Of a stretch of 64,000 nucleotides of DNA, positions 14,739 to 23,523 are shown piece after piece. The first letter of the stretch is position 1. Each line of letters begins with the position of its first letter. The notes beneath the pieces are model-generated. The model saw nothing but the letters and a program-made list of their open reading frames with translations, was not told the origin of the DNA and ran no database searches. The DNA is from Verrucomicrobiota bacterium. Lineage in GTDB: Bacteria > Verrucomicrobiota > Verrucomicrobiia > Verrucomicrobiales > Verrucomicrobiaceae. The stretch covers positions 122,669 to 186,668 of the forward strand of contig JAFLEI010000009.1 of NCBI GenBank assembly GCA_017301975.1, in the 5' to 3' direction. Position numbers and translations under genes: made by a program.

Positions 14739-17720
14739 TCACGATCCAGGCTGCGGCTGATTGCGGGCGGCTTCCGCTGCGGCACGCTGGGCGGCCTCTG
14801 CCGCAGCACGCTGGGCTTCTTCCTGAGCACGACGCGCCTGCTCCTCTGCCTGACGCTGAGCCATTTCCTGCGCACGGCGAGCCTGTTCTTCCGCCTGCCG
14901 CTGGGCCATTTCTTGCGCACGCTGCACCGCCTCCTGCTGGGCGCGCACCTGCTGCTCTTGGGCAGCGCGGCGTGCCTGCTCCTGCGCACGCTGCATTTCA
15001 GCCTCCTGCTGCCTGCGTGCCTGCTCTTCGGCCTGACGCTGCGCCATCTCTTGCGCACGCTGTACCGCTTCCTGCTGGGCGCGCATCTGCTGTTCTTCAG
15101 CAGCTCGACGTGCCTGTTCCTGCGCACGCTGCATTTCCCCCTCCTGCTGGCGGCGTGCCTGCTCTTCGGCCTGACGCTGGGCCATTTCCTGCACACGCTG
15201 TGCTGCCTCCTGCTGGGCACGCATCTGCTGTTCTTCAGCGGCACGACGTGCCTGCTCCTGCGCACGCTGCATTTCAGCCTCCTGCTGGCGGCGGGCAGTA
15301 TCCTCCGCCTGACGCTGGGCCATTTCCTGCGCACGCCGTTCGGTTTCCTGCTGGGCGCGCATTTGCTGCTCTTCGGCGGCGCGGCGTGCCTGTTCTTCGG
15401 CCTGACGCTGCGCCATCTCCTGGGTGCGGCGTTCGGTTTCTTGCTGCGCCTTCATCTGCTGTTCTTCAGCAGCACGGCGGGTGGCTTCCTCCTGCTGACG
15501 CTGCTGCATGGCTGCGGCTTCAGTCTGCTGGCGGACCCGTTCAGCTTCTGCGGCGGCGGCCTGTTCGGAAGCCATGCGTTCAGCCGTGGCACGCTGCTGC
15601 TGCGCTGCCATCTCCTGTTGCTGCTGGGCTGCGGTCGCAGCGGCCTGCTGGCGTGCTTTTTCAGTCTCGGCGGCCGCTTGGTCGGCGGCCAGGCGCTGCT
15701 GCTGGGCAGCCTGCGCCTCCTGCTGCGCAGCGGTGGCCTGCATGCGGCTCTTTTCCGCTTCGGCATTTACGGCGGCTTGTTCAGCGGCCTTTTTCTCTGC
15801 CAGCCCACGCTCCAGCATCTCCTGCTGCTGACGCTGCTCCATGGCGGCGGCTTGGGCCTGTTCCCGGCCAGCATGCATGCGAGTTCTTTCAGCCTCAGCG
15901 GCCACCGGTTGCTGTGAAACAATGGGGTCAGCAGGTGGCTGCGGCATGACTGCCGGTGGAGCGCTCACCACGGCTGGTGGAGCGGTCCGTTCTGGCTCAA
16001 CAACAGGCACCACTGGAGCAGCCGAAGGTTCAGGGGCCTTGTTGTCCACCACGGCAGGCATCACGGAGGGTGTTGACGGCGCTGCGGCAGGAGCGCTGTT
16101 TTCCACCACTTTGCTCTCAGGCGGCACATTCAGTGCCTGTGGCACCCCCATGCCGGGCTGGCCACGCCGCCTAGGCTCTCTCGCCGCGTCTGCGCCAGGT
16201 TCTACCGCGACAGCGGGCCGCACGGTTTCCTGGGCTTGCAAGTTCGTCGCAGGCCGTCCTTCAGGTGAATGCCGACGAGATCCTTGTGGCATGCTCCCCT
16301 GCCCCGGTTGCTGTTGCACCGTCGCCGTCTCCACCGGCGGTACTGTTGGAGCCATTGCAGGTTTTTCAGCAGCGCTGGCAGGCCTCACGGTTTCCGGCGG
16401 CACAGCGTTCGGCACTGCTGGCGAAGCATTGACGACAGTCGGTGGCTCGACCGGACGCCGGCCAGGGGCATGCTGCGTGTGCCCGCGCATGGGGGGCCGT
16501 TGTTGCACCACCGCCGTTTCTTTCTCTTGGGCGATGTTCTCGCGAATCTCCCTGGCAGCCTGCTGCGGCACGCCTTCAAATCCACCCATCAAAACCGGCT
16601 TTTGGATACGCTCTTTGATTTCAGGGCGCCTCATGTGGGCACCGGGCGCCACGGCGGGAAGTTCAACCATGGCCACAGGTGCATCCGCATCTCTGCTCCC
16701 ATGATGCTGCAGGCGCGTCGGCATCTGGTCGGCGTGCATGGATTGCACCTGCCGCTGGGGCACCGGCCGGCCACAGGCCTGTTCCATCTGGGATCGAGGT
16801 GGGCCTCCTTGATGGACAAACGCATGGCCCCGGCTGTGGCTGGGTACGATCTGCGTCACATTCACGCTGTTCTGGAAGATCGTGGTCTGCCGCGTCACGG
16901 GCGCATAAATGTGGATGTACGTCGGGCTCACAAACTGAGTCGTGTTGATGAAAGTGTAGCTGCTCGGGCCGAGGCCATAGCGTGAGTCACAGTCGCGATA
17001 CACGCCGCTGAACACGCCCGTCTCCGGCGGCAGCGGGGCCCAGCCCACACAATCCCGGCTTTGACGCCATGCGACCCACGCCGGAGCCCAATCGCTGCCC
17101 GGCACCCAGATCCATCCGTAGCGTGCCAGATTCACCCAGCGGCCATAGTGGTAGGTGGCCCAGCCAAAGGGCTCGTTCGACTGCCATGCCCAGCCAAGCG
17201 ATGACCAGACCCAGCAACCGTCCACATAAGGCCGCCAGCCCGCCACAGTGATGGTGGGCCGCCAGCAGTAGCCGTAGCCATTCACTTCAAACCAGCGGCC
17301 ATAAGGCGAAAGCCCCTCATAGAACAACGAGTAATCCGGCAGCGCCATCGGCTGCGGCGCCACATTCAGCGGCGGCGAGGCGGGGATGCGTTCCGCGATG
17401 GCATCACTCTGCTGACGGGCGGCGTCCGCCTGCCCACGCAGCTCTTCATTCTGCCGCTTCAGCGCCTCCAGTGAAGTGCGCAGTTCCGCATTGTCACGAT
17501 CCTTCAGGGACTGCGCCATCTCCGCGAGCTGCTTGTCCATCAAGGCCGTCTTCGTTTCGATCTCCAAAGCCTGGCGCTGCAGGGCATCGCGCGCCTCGGC
17601 GAGCTGGTTGTCTGTTTCTGCCGCCACAGGTGCCGCAGCCGCAGGCGGCAGGGGTTTGTCACAGTTCGCCAGCGACAGGATGGCCGAAACAACAAGGAGC
17701 GGGCGAAAAGGCGATTTCAT
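14739..17720 (-). CDS. Large envelope protein: W/Y-rich DUF6600-type domain plus A/Q/E/R coiled-coil tail
   Basis: It has 993 residues from the ATG at 17720. The signal peptide ends LANC (17-20), a near-lipobox with asparagine at -1 instead of G/A/S, so a lipoprotein is possible but not certain. Residues 35-100 are a coiled coil. About 115-260 is rich in tryptophan and tyrosine, with repeated YGRW and YGWxWxP-like elements (SPYGRWFEVNGYGYCW, RYGWIWVPGSDW), matching the DUF6600 style of exported proteins. About 300-640 is proline/valine-rich and probably disordered. The last 350 residues are almost entirely A, Q, E, R and M in coiled-coil heptads with an exact 46-residue repeat. It could reach across the periplasm or bind the cell wall. 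Function is unknown. Confidence 0.8.
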   Translation of the reverse strand: MKSPFRPLLVVSAILSLANCDKPLPPAAAAPVAAETDNQLAEARDALQRQALEIETKTALMDKQLAEMAQSLKDRDNAELRTSLEALKRQNEELRGQADAARQQSDAIAERIPASPPLNVAPQPMALPDYSLFYEGLSPYGRWFEVNGYGYCWRPTITVAGWRPYVDGCWVWSSLGWAWQSNEPFGWATYHYGRWVNLARYGWIWVPGSDWAPAWVAWRQSRDCVGWAPLPPETGVFSGVYRDCDSRYGLGPSSYTFINTTQFVSPTYIHIYAPVTRQTTIFQNSVNVTQIVPSHSRGHAFVHQGGPPRSQMEQACGRPVPQRQVQSMHADQMPTRLQHHGSRDADAPVAMVELPAVAPGAHMRRPEIKERIQKPVLMGGFEGVPQQAAREIRENIAQEKETAVVQQRPPMRGHTQHAPGRRPVEPPTVVNASPAVPNAVPPETVRPASAAEKPAMAPTVPPVETATVQQQPGQGSMPQGSRRHSPEGRPATNLQAQETVRPAVAVEPGADAAREPRRRGQPGMGVPQALNVPPESKVVENSAPAAAPSTPSVMPAVVDNKAPEPSAAPVVPVVEPERTAPPAVVSAPPAVMPQPPADPIVSQQPVAAEAERTRMHAGREQAQAAAMEQRQQQEMLERGLAEKKAAEQAAVNAEAEKSRMQATAAQQEAQAAQQQRLAADQAAAETEKARQQAAATAAQQQQEMAAQQQRATAERMASEQAAAAEAERVRQQTEAAAMQQRQQEEATRRAAEEQQMKAQQETERRTQEMAQRQAEEQARRAAEEQQMRAQQETERRAQEMAQRQAEDTARRQQEAEMQRAQEQARRAAEEQQMRAQQEAAQRVQEMAQRQAEEQARRQQEGEMQRAQEQARRAAEEQQMRAQQEAVQRAQEMAQRQAEEQARRQQEAEMQRAQEQARRAAQEQQVRAQQEAVQRAQEMAQRQAEEQARRAQEMAQRQAEEQARRAQEEAQRAAAEAAQRAAAEAARNQPQPGS
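14901..15314 (-). repeat. Three 138-bp tandem repeats inside the coiled-coil tail
   Basis: Three consecutive 46-codon units (15177-15314, 15039-15176, 14901-15038), each reading RQAEEQARRQQE...EMAQ with only a few substitutions. A shortened 31-codon unit precedes them and two 15-codon units follow. The period keeps the reading frame, so copy number may vary between strains without breaking the gene. Confidence 0.85.
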
Positions 17721-17774
17721 AAACGTGGGATGTTGCTCTGACTCCCACACCCTGAATTGTATTCATTCTCTCTA

Positions 17775-18452
17775 CTACCGCCGACGCTTAACCACCTGCT
17801 GCGTCTGCCGTGTCTTCAGCATGAGGTCCGCCTCCAGCACGCCGCTGAAGTGCGTCAGTGGATAGACAATGCTGCGGCGGCCAATGATGCTGCCGGGGCT
17901 GATCACGCTGTTGCAGCCGATCTCGGCATAGTCGCCAACGACCGCGCCAAATTTTCGCAGGCTGGTGGGAATGACATCCGTGTCGGTCTTCACGGTGACC
18001 TCCAGGCGATCCAACCGCACATTGGAAAGAATCACACCAGCTCCCAAATGCGCCTTGTGGCCCAGGATCGAGTCGCCCACGTAATTGTAATGCGGAATTT
18101 CGCAGCCATCGAACACCACGCAGTTTTTGAATTCGCACGAGTTCCCAAGCACGCAGCCGTCTCCAATGATCACATTTTCGCGGATGTAGCAGCCCGCCCG
18201 GATCTGGCAGTTGCGACCGATCCACGCCGGCCCTTTGATCACCGCGCCCGGCTCGATCGTGGTGCCTTCGTCAATGAACACATCCTCGCCAATGAAGGCG
18301 CCGGGCGGCACTTGGACGCGGATTTCACGCTGCAAACGAAAGTCCAGATACGATTCGATCCGCGCCAGCGCCGTCCATACGGGCGAGTCATCCGGAAACA
18401 GGATGCCATGCTTCGTATGGGTCAGGTCGAGGTAGTCGCGGGCGGGAAACAT
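17775..18452 (-). CDS. Left-handed beta-helix transferase-like protein (GlmU C-terminal type)
   Basis: It has 225 residues from the ATG at 18452. A TTG two codons earlier is less likely. From about residue 50 the sequence shows the isoleucine-patch hexapeptide repeat of left-handed beta-helix proteins (GAFIGEDVFIDEGTTIEPGA, then NCQIRAGCYIRENVIIGDG). Around 115-140 it has CEIPHYNYVGDSILG, close to the acetyl-CoA-binding turn of GlmU-type acyltransferases. There is no nucleotidyltransferase domain at the N-terminus, only about 45 residues. It therefore probably acylates a nucleotide sugar, or is a stand-alone partner of a separate uridylyltransferase. It lies in the same direction as frr, separated by an inverted repeat. 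Confidence 0.82.
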   Translation of the reverse strand: MFPARDYLDLTHTKHGILFPDDSPVWTALARIESYLDFRLQREIRVQVPPGAFIGEDVFIDEGTTIEPGAVIKGPAWIGRNCQIRAGCYIRENVIIGDGCVLGNSCEFKNCVVFDGCEIPHYNYVGDSILGHKAHLGAGVILSNVRLDRLEVTVKTDTDVIPTSLRKFGAVVGDYAEIGCNSVISPGSIIGRRSIVYPLTHFSGVLEADLMLKTRQTQQVVKRRR

Positions 18453-18459
18453 CAACAAA

Positions 18460-18545
18460 GCTTCAAGTTTCAGGTTTGAAGTTTCAAGTTGTCTCCAAGC
18501 GTGAGTTCGGGGTGAACTTTAAACTTGAAACCTTAAACTTGAAAC
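18460..18545. repeat. 31-bp AT-rich inverted repeat between frr and the beta-helix gene
   Basis: Left arm 18460-18490 and right arm 18515-18545 match at 27 of 31 positions when one is reversed, with a 24-base spacer. Each arm is built of GTTTCAAGTTT/CAAGTTT words, unlike the GC-rich surroundings. It fills the intergenic gap and could form a long hairpin that ends or protects the pyrH-frr message. It could also be one copy of a dispersed repeat. Confidence 0.7.
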
Positions 18546-18555
18546 CCGGTCCGGC

Positions 18556-19122
18556 CTAGACCGTCATGATCTCTTTCTCTTTCGAAGCCACATGCTGGTC
18601 GATTTCAGCGATCTTCTTGTCGGTCATGGTCTGAATCTCCTTCTCCATGCGATGGAGGTCGTCCTCGGTGATGAAGCCATCCTTCTCGCCTTTCTTGATG
18701 GTTTCGAGGCTGTCACGACGGGCGGAGCGCACCCGCACGCGGGCGTCTTCGCCGAGGGTCTTGCACATCTTCACCATCTGCTCACGGCGCTCCGTGGAGA
18801 GGGAGGGAATCGGCAGGCGGATCACCTTGCCTTCGATGCTGCCATTCAGGCCCAGGCGTGACTCGCGGATCGCACGGTCAATGTCCTGCAGCGTGGAGGA
18901 ATCAAAGGGCTCAATGCGGATCAGGCGGGCATCCGGCGTGGTGATCATGGCGAGCTGCTTCAGCTTCATGTGACTGCCGTAGCTCATCACATGAATGTCC
19001 ATGTTTTCCACCAGTGTCGGCGAAGCCTTGCCCGTGCGAACGGTGGCAAATTCGTGGATGGCGTGCTCCACAGCCTTCGTCATGGCCTCTTCGGCCTCCA
19101 TCATCGTCAATTCAGGGTCCAT
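18556..19122 (-). CDS. frr: Ribosome recycling factor
   Basis: Splits post-termination ribosomes together with EF-G. The 188 residues fit the family (about 185). Diagnostic stretches are FATVRTGKASPTLVENMDIHVMSYG (first half, residues 25-49), IRIEPFDSSTLQDIDRAI and IRLPIPSLSTERREQMVK. The C-terminal helix is rich in charged residues, as expected for the three-helix bundle. It starts 24 bases after the pyrH stop, the conserved pyrH-frr pair of bacteria. The usual tsf gene is not upstream here. Confidence 0.96.
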   Translation of the reverse strand: MDPELTMMEAEEAMTKAVEHAIHEFATVRTGKASPTLVENMDIHVMSYGSHMKLKQLAMITTPDARLIRIEPFDSSTLQDIDRAIRESRLGLNGSIEGKVIRLPIPSLSTERREQMVKMCKTLGEDARVRVRSARRDSLETIKKGEKDGFITEDDLHRMEKEIQTMTDKKIAEIDQHVASKEKEIMTV

Positions 19123-19146
19123 ATCAGTCTTGGGTTGGAAGTTTGA

Positions 19147-19884
19147 TCAGCCTTTCGCATCGACCATCGTACCAATGTATTCGCCGATGAGTGCGCGGCG
19201 GATGTTGTCAGGTTCGTTCATGCTGAAAACGCCGATGGGCATGTTGTTCTCCATGCACAGGGAGAAAGCAGTCGAGTCCATCACCTTGAGCTGGCGTGTC
19301 AGGCACTCATGGAAGCTCACGCGGTCAAACTTAACGGCGTTCGGATTCTTGTTGGGATCGGAATCGTAGATGCCGTCCACCTTCGTGGCCTTGAGCACGA
19401 TCTCCGCATTGATCTCGCTGGCCCGCAGTGCCGCGGTGGTGTCCGTGGAGAAAAAGGGATTGCCCGTGCCAGCGGCGAAGATGACCACGCGGCCCAGCTC
19501 CAGATGGCGCATGGCTTTGCGGCGGATGAAGGGCTCGGCCACATTGTCCATCTTGATCGCGCTTTGCACCCGGGTCGGAACGTCCATCGCTTCCAGCATG
19601 CTTTGCACCGCGAGCGAATTCATCACCGTGGCCAGCATGCCCATGTAGTCGGCCGTGGCGCGTTCCATGCCCTTGTTGCTGGCGGTCACGCCGCGCCAGA
19701 AGTTGCCACCACCCACGACCAGGGCGATTTCGAGGCCGGTCTGGTGGGCTGCCTTGATCTGCGCCGCCATGTCTTCGACGATGGGCGGGGAAATATTGTC
19801 ATGGCTGCCCGGCTCTCTCAGCGCTTCACCGCTGAGTTTGAGCAGAACGCGACGGAATTTTCGAGGGGCGGTGGAGTCGGACAT
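19147..19884 (-). CDS. pyrH: UMP kinase
   Basis: Phosphorylates UMP to UDP in pyrimidine nucleotide synthesis, as a cytoplasmic hexamer. It has 245 residues. The N-terminal motif is RVLLKLSGEAL (13-23), the glycine loop VVGGGNFWRG (57-66), and ATADYMGMLATVMNSLA (76-92) is the bacterial UMP-kinase signature. GTGNPFFSTDTTAALRA (138-154) is the UMP-binding stretch. It is followed by frr. Upstream, 77 bases separate it from a divergent cystathionine-synthase-type gene, so both promoters must lie in that gap. Confidence 0.97.
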   Translation of the reverse strand: MSDSTAPRKFRRVLLKLSGEALREPGSHDNISPPIVEDMAAQIKAAHQTGLEIALVVGGGNFWRGVTASNKGMERATADYMGMLATVMNSLAVQSMLEAMDVPTRVQSAIKMDNVAEPFIRRKAMRHLELGRVVIFAAGTGNPFFSTDTTAALRASEINAEIVLKATKVDGIYDSDPNKNPNAVKFDRVSFHECLTRQLKVMDSTAFSLCMENNMPIGVFSMNEPDNIRRALIGEYIGTMVDAKG

Positions 19885-19961
19885 GAAAGATCAGAGTATA
19901 ACTCATAAAGCATGCACGCAGGGGCCTTGCAAAGCTAAATCTGCATGTCACTCATCCCGTT

Positions 19962-21125
19962 ATGAAAGACGACCCTTCCATCCCCCGCGACGCACGCTTC
20001 GAAACGCGCGCCATTCATGTGGGCCAGGACTACCGCAGCGAGACCGGCGCCGTGATCCCGCCGATCTACATGACCTCCACGTTTGAGACCGGGAATCCCA
20101 ACGGCTTTGACTACACGCGCTCCGGCAATCCGAACTTCCGCAACCTCCAGACCACGCTCGCCAGCCTGGAAAACGCCAAGCACAGCACCGTCTTCGCCAG
20201 CGGCCTCAGCGCCATTTCCGCCATCCTGTTTTCCCTCAAGACGGGCGACACCATTCTCTCCGAACAGCAGATCTACGGCTGCACCTACCGCATCTTCGAA
20301 AAGGTGCTGAAGCGTTTCGGCGTCAAAATCAAATACGCCAACCTCGCCAATCCGGAGAACTACGATCTCATCACACGGCTCAAGCCCGCGCTGGTGTGGC
20401 TGGAATCCCCCACGAACCCGCTTCTCAAGATCCTGGACATCAAGGCCATCAGCGAAACGGCGCACAAGGTCGGCAGCATTGTGGCCATGGACAACACCTT
20501 CGCCTCCAGCCTGCTGCAGCAGCCGCTGGATCTGGGGGCCGATCTCTCCCTCCTCAGCACCACCAAGTACACCAACGGCCACAGCGATGCCCTCGGCGGT
20601 GCCGTTTGCACCAATTCCGACGACTGGCAGGAGAAAATGATCTTCGCCCAGAAAGCCATCGGCCTGCAGCCCAGCCCCTTTGACACCTGGCTCATCTCCC
20701 GGGGTGCGAAAACCGAAGCCATCCGCATGGAGCGCCACTGCTCCAATGCACTCGAACTCGCCCAGCGTCTGGAAGGCCGCAAAGGCGTCAAGAGCGTCAA
20801 ATACCCCTTCCTGAAGAGCCACCCGCAGTACAAGCTGGCCAAAAAGCAGATGTCCGCCGGTGGTGGCATGCTCCTGGCCGATTTCGGCCTCAGCTACGCC
20901 GACACCCTCGCCTTCATCCGCCGCCTCCGCCTCTTCACCCAGGCCGAAAGCCTCGGCGGCATCGAAAGCCTCGTCGCCCACCCCGCCAGCATGACCCACG
21001 CCTCCATCCCCAAAGACGCCCGCGAAGCCGCCGGCGTCACCGACGGGTTGGTCCGCTTCTCCGTGGGCATCGAGCACGTGGAGGACCTTTGGAAGGACAT
21101 CGATGCCGCGCTGAAGAAGAAATGA
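19962..21125 (+). CDS. Trans-sulfuration PLP enzyme (cystathionine gamma-synthase/lyase family)
   Basis: It has 387 residues and is a cytoplasmic tetrameric PLP enzyme. The cofactor lysine is K202 in STTKYTNGHSD, D177 in AMDNTFAS contacts the pyridine nitrogen, and YTRSGNPN (51-58) is the substrate-side motif. ESPTNPLLK (148-156) and SVGIEHVEDLWKDI near the end are family hallmarks. Members make cystathionine from an activated homoserine (MetB), break it (MetC/CGL) or sulfhydrylate homoserine esters (MetZ), and the sequence alone does not separate these safely. A second, very different member lies 0.7 kb downstream in the same direction, pointing to methionine synthesis. Confidence 0.9.
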   Translation: MKDDPSIPRDARFETRAIHVGQDYRSETGAVIPPIYMTSTFETGNPNGFDYTRSGNPNFRNLQTTLASLENAKHSTVFASGLSAISAILFSLKTGDTILSEQQIYGCTYRIFEKVLKRFGVKIKYANLANPENYDLITRLKPALVWLESPTNPLLKILDIKAISETAHKVGSIVAMDNTFASSLLQQPLDLGADLSLLSTTKYTNGHSDALGGAVCTNSDDWQEKMIFAQKAIGLQPSPFDTWLISRGAKTEAIRMERHCSNALELAQRLEGRKGVKSVKYPFLKSHPQYKLAKKQMSAGGGMLLADFGLSYADTLAFIRRLRLFTQAESLGGIESLVAHPASMTHASIPKDAREAAGVTDGLVRFSVGIEHVEDLWKDIDAALKKK

Positions 21126-21134
21126 CCTGCCCTT

Positions 21135-21731
21135 ATGGCGAAATTTTACTTCATGGATCAAGAGTGCTCCGGGGCTCATTTCATCCGCTTGGACGAAGCC
21201 CTTGAAAGTGGAGACATCCGTCTGGTTTTCGAAGACGGCTGGTACTGGTTTCACTACTGTTTTTTCGGCCGCGACTGCATTGGCAGCGAGGAATCCGACG
21301 CTTTGAGAACCCATCTCCTGAACCTCGTGGCGATGCTTCACAAGCACCACGATCTGGTTTTGGAACAACTGAAATGGACCGAGGAAGCTTTTGAGCAGGT
21401 CACTAGTGAGTTTCTGGCAATTGTAGATGCCAGCAAAGCCTACCCGATCAGTTTGTGGATATATGGAGATGAAACTTGCAAAGCATTCCTCGACGAGAAG
21501 CGCGCAGAGCTGCCCACGGCCGAGCAAATGTCAGCGTTCATCGACTTGCCTCATTTTGCACGTACTCGCCGAGAGCGCCCGCATTATCGATATATCGACG
21601 AAAAGATGGCCCTGAAGCGCTACCTCAACGAACTCGCTGACTTCAATCGCCGGCAAAAGCTGGCCCAAAAGAATCAGCAGCGGAGAACTGCGACAGGCGG
21701 TGATGCGGCCAAGCCAGACTTTGCAGTTTGA
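21135..21731 (+). CDS. Hypothetical protein
   Basis: Not recognised. It has 198 residues, no signal peptide and no membrane helix. The N-terminal third is aromatic and acidic (WYWFHYCFFGRD near residue 37). The C-terminal 60 residues are basic and helical (ALKRYLNELADFNRRQKLAQKNQQRR). It starts 9 bases after the upstream PLP-enzyme stop, so it is probably co-transcribed. Base composition is lower in GC than both neighbours, which hints at later insertion between the two PLP-enzyme genes. Confidence 0.68.
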   Translation: MAKFYFMDQECSGAHFIRLDEALESGDIRLVFEDGWYWFHYCFFGRDCIGSEESDALRTHLLNLVAMLHKHHDLVLEQLKWTEEAFEQVTSEFLAIVDASKAYPISLWIYGDETCKAFLDEKRAELPTAEQMSAFIDLPHFARTRRERPHYRYIDEKMALKRYLNELADFNRRQKLAQKNQQRRTATGGDAAKPDFAV

Positions 21732-21798
21732 GACACGCGCTCATCTTCATTCCCGTTGCCTCCTGCTCCGCCTTGAAGAAAAGTGCCCTCCCCCCAAA

Positions 21799-23280
21799 AT
21801 GACCGACCTGTTCACCCACCCTCTCTGCAATGCCGAAGATCTCGGCAAGGCGATCCCTGACCACGACCTCGGCGTGTCCGTGTGCCTGCCGCTATGGGAG
21901 CATGTGATCGGCTATGAGGAAGGGGACCAGAATGTGGTCTCGAAGTTCAAATCCGGCTACCCGCGCTTCTGCTGCCCGCCAGCCATCTCCCGGCTGTTTG
22001 CAGCGGCGGAAAAGGAATTCGCCACCTCTGGCGAGCGCTGCCTCGTGTTTCCACGGGTCGTGCATGCGGAGCGCTGCGTGAAGTTCATCGGGACCGGCCG
22101 CGCGGTCGAATGGACGGCGCATAACCTCGGCGTCGCCGTGTTTCCAGCGGACAGCTACGTGCAAGCCCGCAAGTTCTGGCGCTTCTGCGGCGAATGCGTG
22201 AGCACCCGCCAGGCCTGCGCTGCCCTGGGCGAACGCCAGAGCACCGCCAGCGTAGAAGAAGGCAAGGCCGCCAACCGCACCATCCGCGAACGCATCGCGC
22301 AACTGGCCGGTCAGCAGCCCGAAGACGTCTTTCTCTTTCCCTCCGGCATGGCGGCAAACTTCGCCGTGCATCGCATGCTCACTCAGCTTTTCCCCAGCCG
22401 CAAAACCGTACAGCTCGACTTTCCCTACGTGGACGTGCTGAAGCTCCAGCAGTTCTTCGGCACCGGCGTGCATTTCATGCCTCTCATCAAGGACAGCGAG
22501 TACGACGATCTGCGCACCTTGCTGCAAAGCGAGCCAATCGCGGGCATCTTCTGCGAGGCCCCAAGCAACCCGCTGCTGCGCTGCGTCGATTTCGAACGCC
22601 TGCTCTCGATCCGTGCTGCCGCACAACCCGGCGTCCCGATCATCATCGACGACACCATCTCCACCGTCGCGCATGTGGATGCCCATCGCGTGGCCGATGT
22701 CGTCACCACCAGCCTCACCAAGAGCTTCTCCGGCGTGGGCGATGTCCTCGCTGGCAGCGTCGTGCTCAACCGCAATTCCCCGCATCACGCCGCCTTCTCC
22801 GCCTTCCTCACCGCCCATGCCGATCACGAACTCTGGCGCGGCGACGCCGTGGCGCTGGAGCTCAACAGCCGCGATTTCTCACAACGCGCCGCCAAGATGA
22901 GCCACAACGCGCAAGCGCTGGCAGACCACCTGCTCACACATCCGAAAGTGGATGCTGTCTGGCACGCCAGCCGCGAGAGCGGCAAAGGCTACGAATTCAT
23001 CCGCCGCGACAACGGCGGCTACGGCTGCCTGTTCTCCTTCACGCTCAAGAACCCGGAGCATACGAGCCCGAAATTCTACGACGCCCTGCGCGTCTGCAAA
23101 GGCCCCAGCCTCGGCACCAACTTCTCCCTCGCCTGCCCTTACACCCTCCTCGCCCACTACGAAGAACTCGACTGGGCCGAGTCCTGTGGCGTCAGCCGCT
23201 GGCTCCTCCGCGTCTCCGCCGGCTTGGAGGACACCGCAGATTTGATCGCGCGATTTGACGAGGCTCTAGCGGCGGCGTGA
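21799..23280 (+). CDS. Fungal STR2-type cystathionine gamma-synthase-like PLP enzyme
   Basis: It has 493 residues from the ATG at 21799. A longer reading from 21700 runs back into the upstream gene and is rejected. The N-terminus LGKAIPDHDLGVSVCLPLW-(E)-HVIGYEEGD (15-43) followed by KSGYPRF resembles the extra N-terminal region of fungal STR2 cystathionine gamma-synthases and is absent from ordinary MetB. The PLP lysine is K308 in SLTKSFSGVGDVLAGS, with D284/D285 before it, and FPSGMAANF (180-188) is the phosphate-binding turn. It probably makes cystathionine from cysteine and O-acyl-homoserine. It ends 15 bases inside the 3' end of a convergent gene. Confidence 0.85.
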   Translation: MTDLFTHPLCNAEDLGKAIPDHDLGVSVCLPLWEHVIGYEEGDQNVVSKFKSGYPRFCCPPAISRLFAAAEKEFATSGERCLVFPRVVHAERCVKFIGTGRAVEWTAHNLGVAVFPADSYVQARKFWRFCGECVSTRQACAALGERQSTASVEEGKAANRTIRERIAQLAGQQPEDVFLFPSGMAANFAVHRMLTQLFPSRKTVQLDFPYVDVLKLQQFFGTGVHFMPLIKDSEYDDLRTLLQSEPIAGIFCEAPSNPLLRCVDFERLLSIRAAAQPGVPIIIDDTISTVAHVDAHRVADVVTTSLTKSFSGVGDVLAGSVVLNRNSPHHAAFSAFLTAHADHELWRGDAVALELNSRDFSQRAAKMSHNAQALADHLLTHPKVDAVWHASRESGKGYEFIRRDNGGYGCLFSFTLKNPEHTSPKFYDALRVCKGPSLGTNFSLACPYTLLAHYEELDWAESCGVSRWLLRVSAGLEDTADLIARFDEALAAA

Positions 23281-23523
23281 GCGCCAAAGGTACGTCAGGA
23301 AGTGCCCCAGCCCGCTGAACTTGAACTGCGGATCCACCCAGCGCTCGATCACGTAGAACGCGAAGTAATACGCCCGGCAGAATCCCCACACGCACAGCGC
23401 CAGCAGCAGCGCCGTGCGCCAGCTCCAGTTCTCCATGAGCAGGATGCCCGCAGACATCATCCCTATGACAGGAAACAGGCAGCCTTTGAGCCACATCGCC
23501 TTCGTGGACTGCAGGTCTTTCAT
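23266..23523 (-). CDS. Small inner-membrane protein
   Basis: It has 85 residues with two hydrophobic helices at about 10-28 (WLKGCLFPVIGMMSAGILL) and 34-54 (ALLLALCVWGFCRAYYFAFYV), and a basic C-terminal tail (YLWRSRRR). Its ATG overlaps the stop of the upstream gene by four bases (ATGA), so the two are translated together. Its last 15 bases overlap the convergent STR2-type gene. Not recognised. An adjacent longer frame reading starts further upstream but runs through its partner gene. Confidence 0.7.
   Translation of the reverse strand: MKDLQSTKAMWLKGCLFPVIGMMSAGILLMENWSWRTALLLALCVWGFCRAYYFAFYVIERWVDPQFKFSGLGHFLTYLWRSRRR

Noticed and set aside
14913..15917. 334-residue leucine-rich plus-strand frame that looks like a membrane protein
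   Set aside because: It is the reverse complement of the A/Q/E/R coiled-coil repeats. Repeated Q/A/E/R codons read as L/C/F/R on the other strand.
19935..21527. 530-residue minus-strand frame over the PLP-enzyme gene
   Set aside because: Antisense to a gene with clear PLP-enzyme motifs. No domain recognised in the shadow frame.
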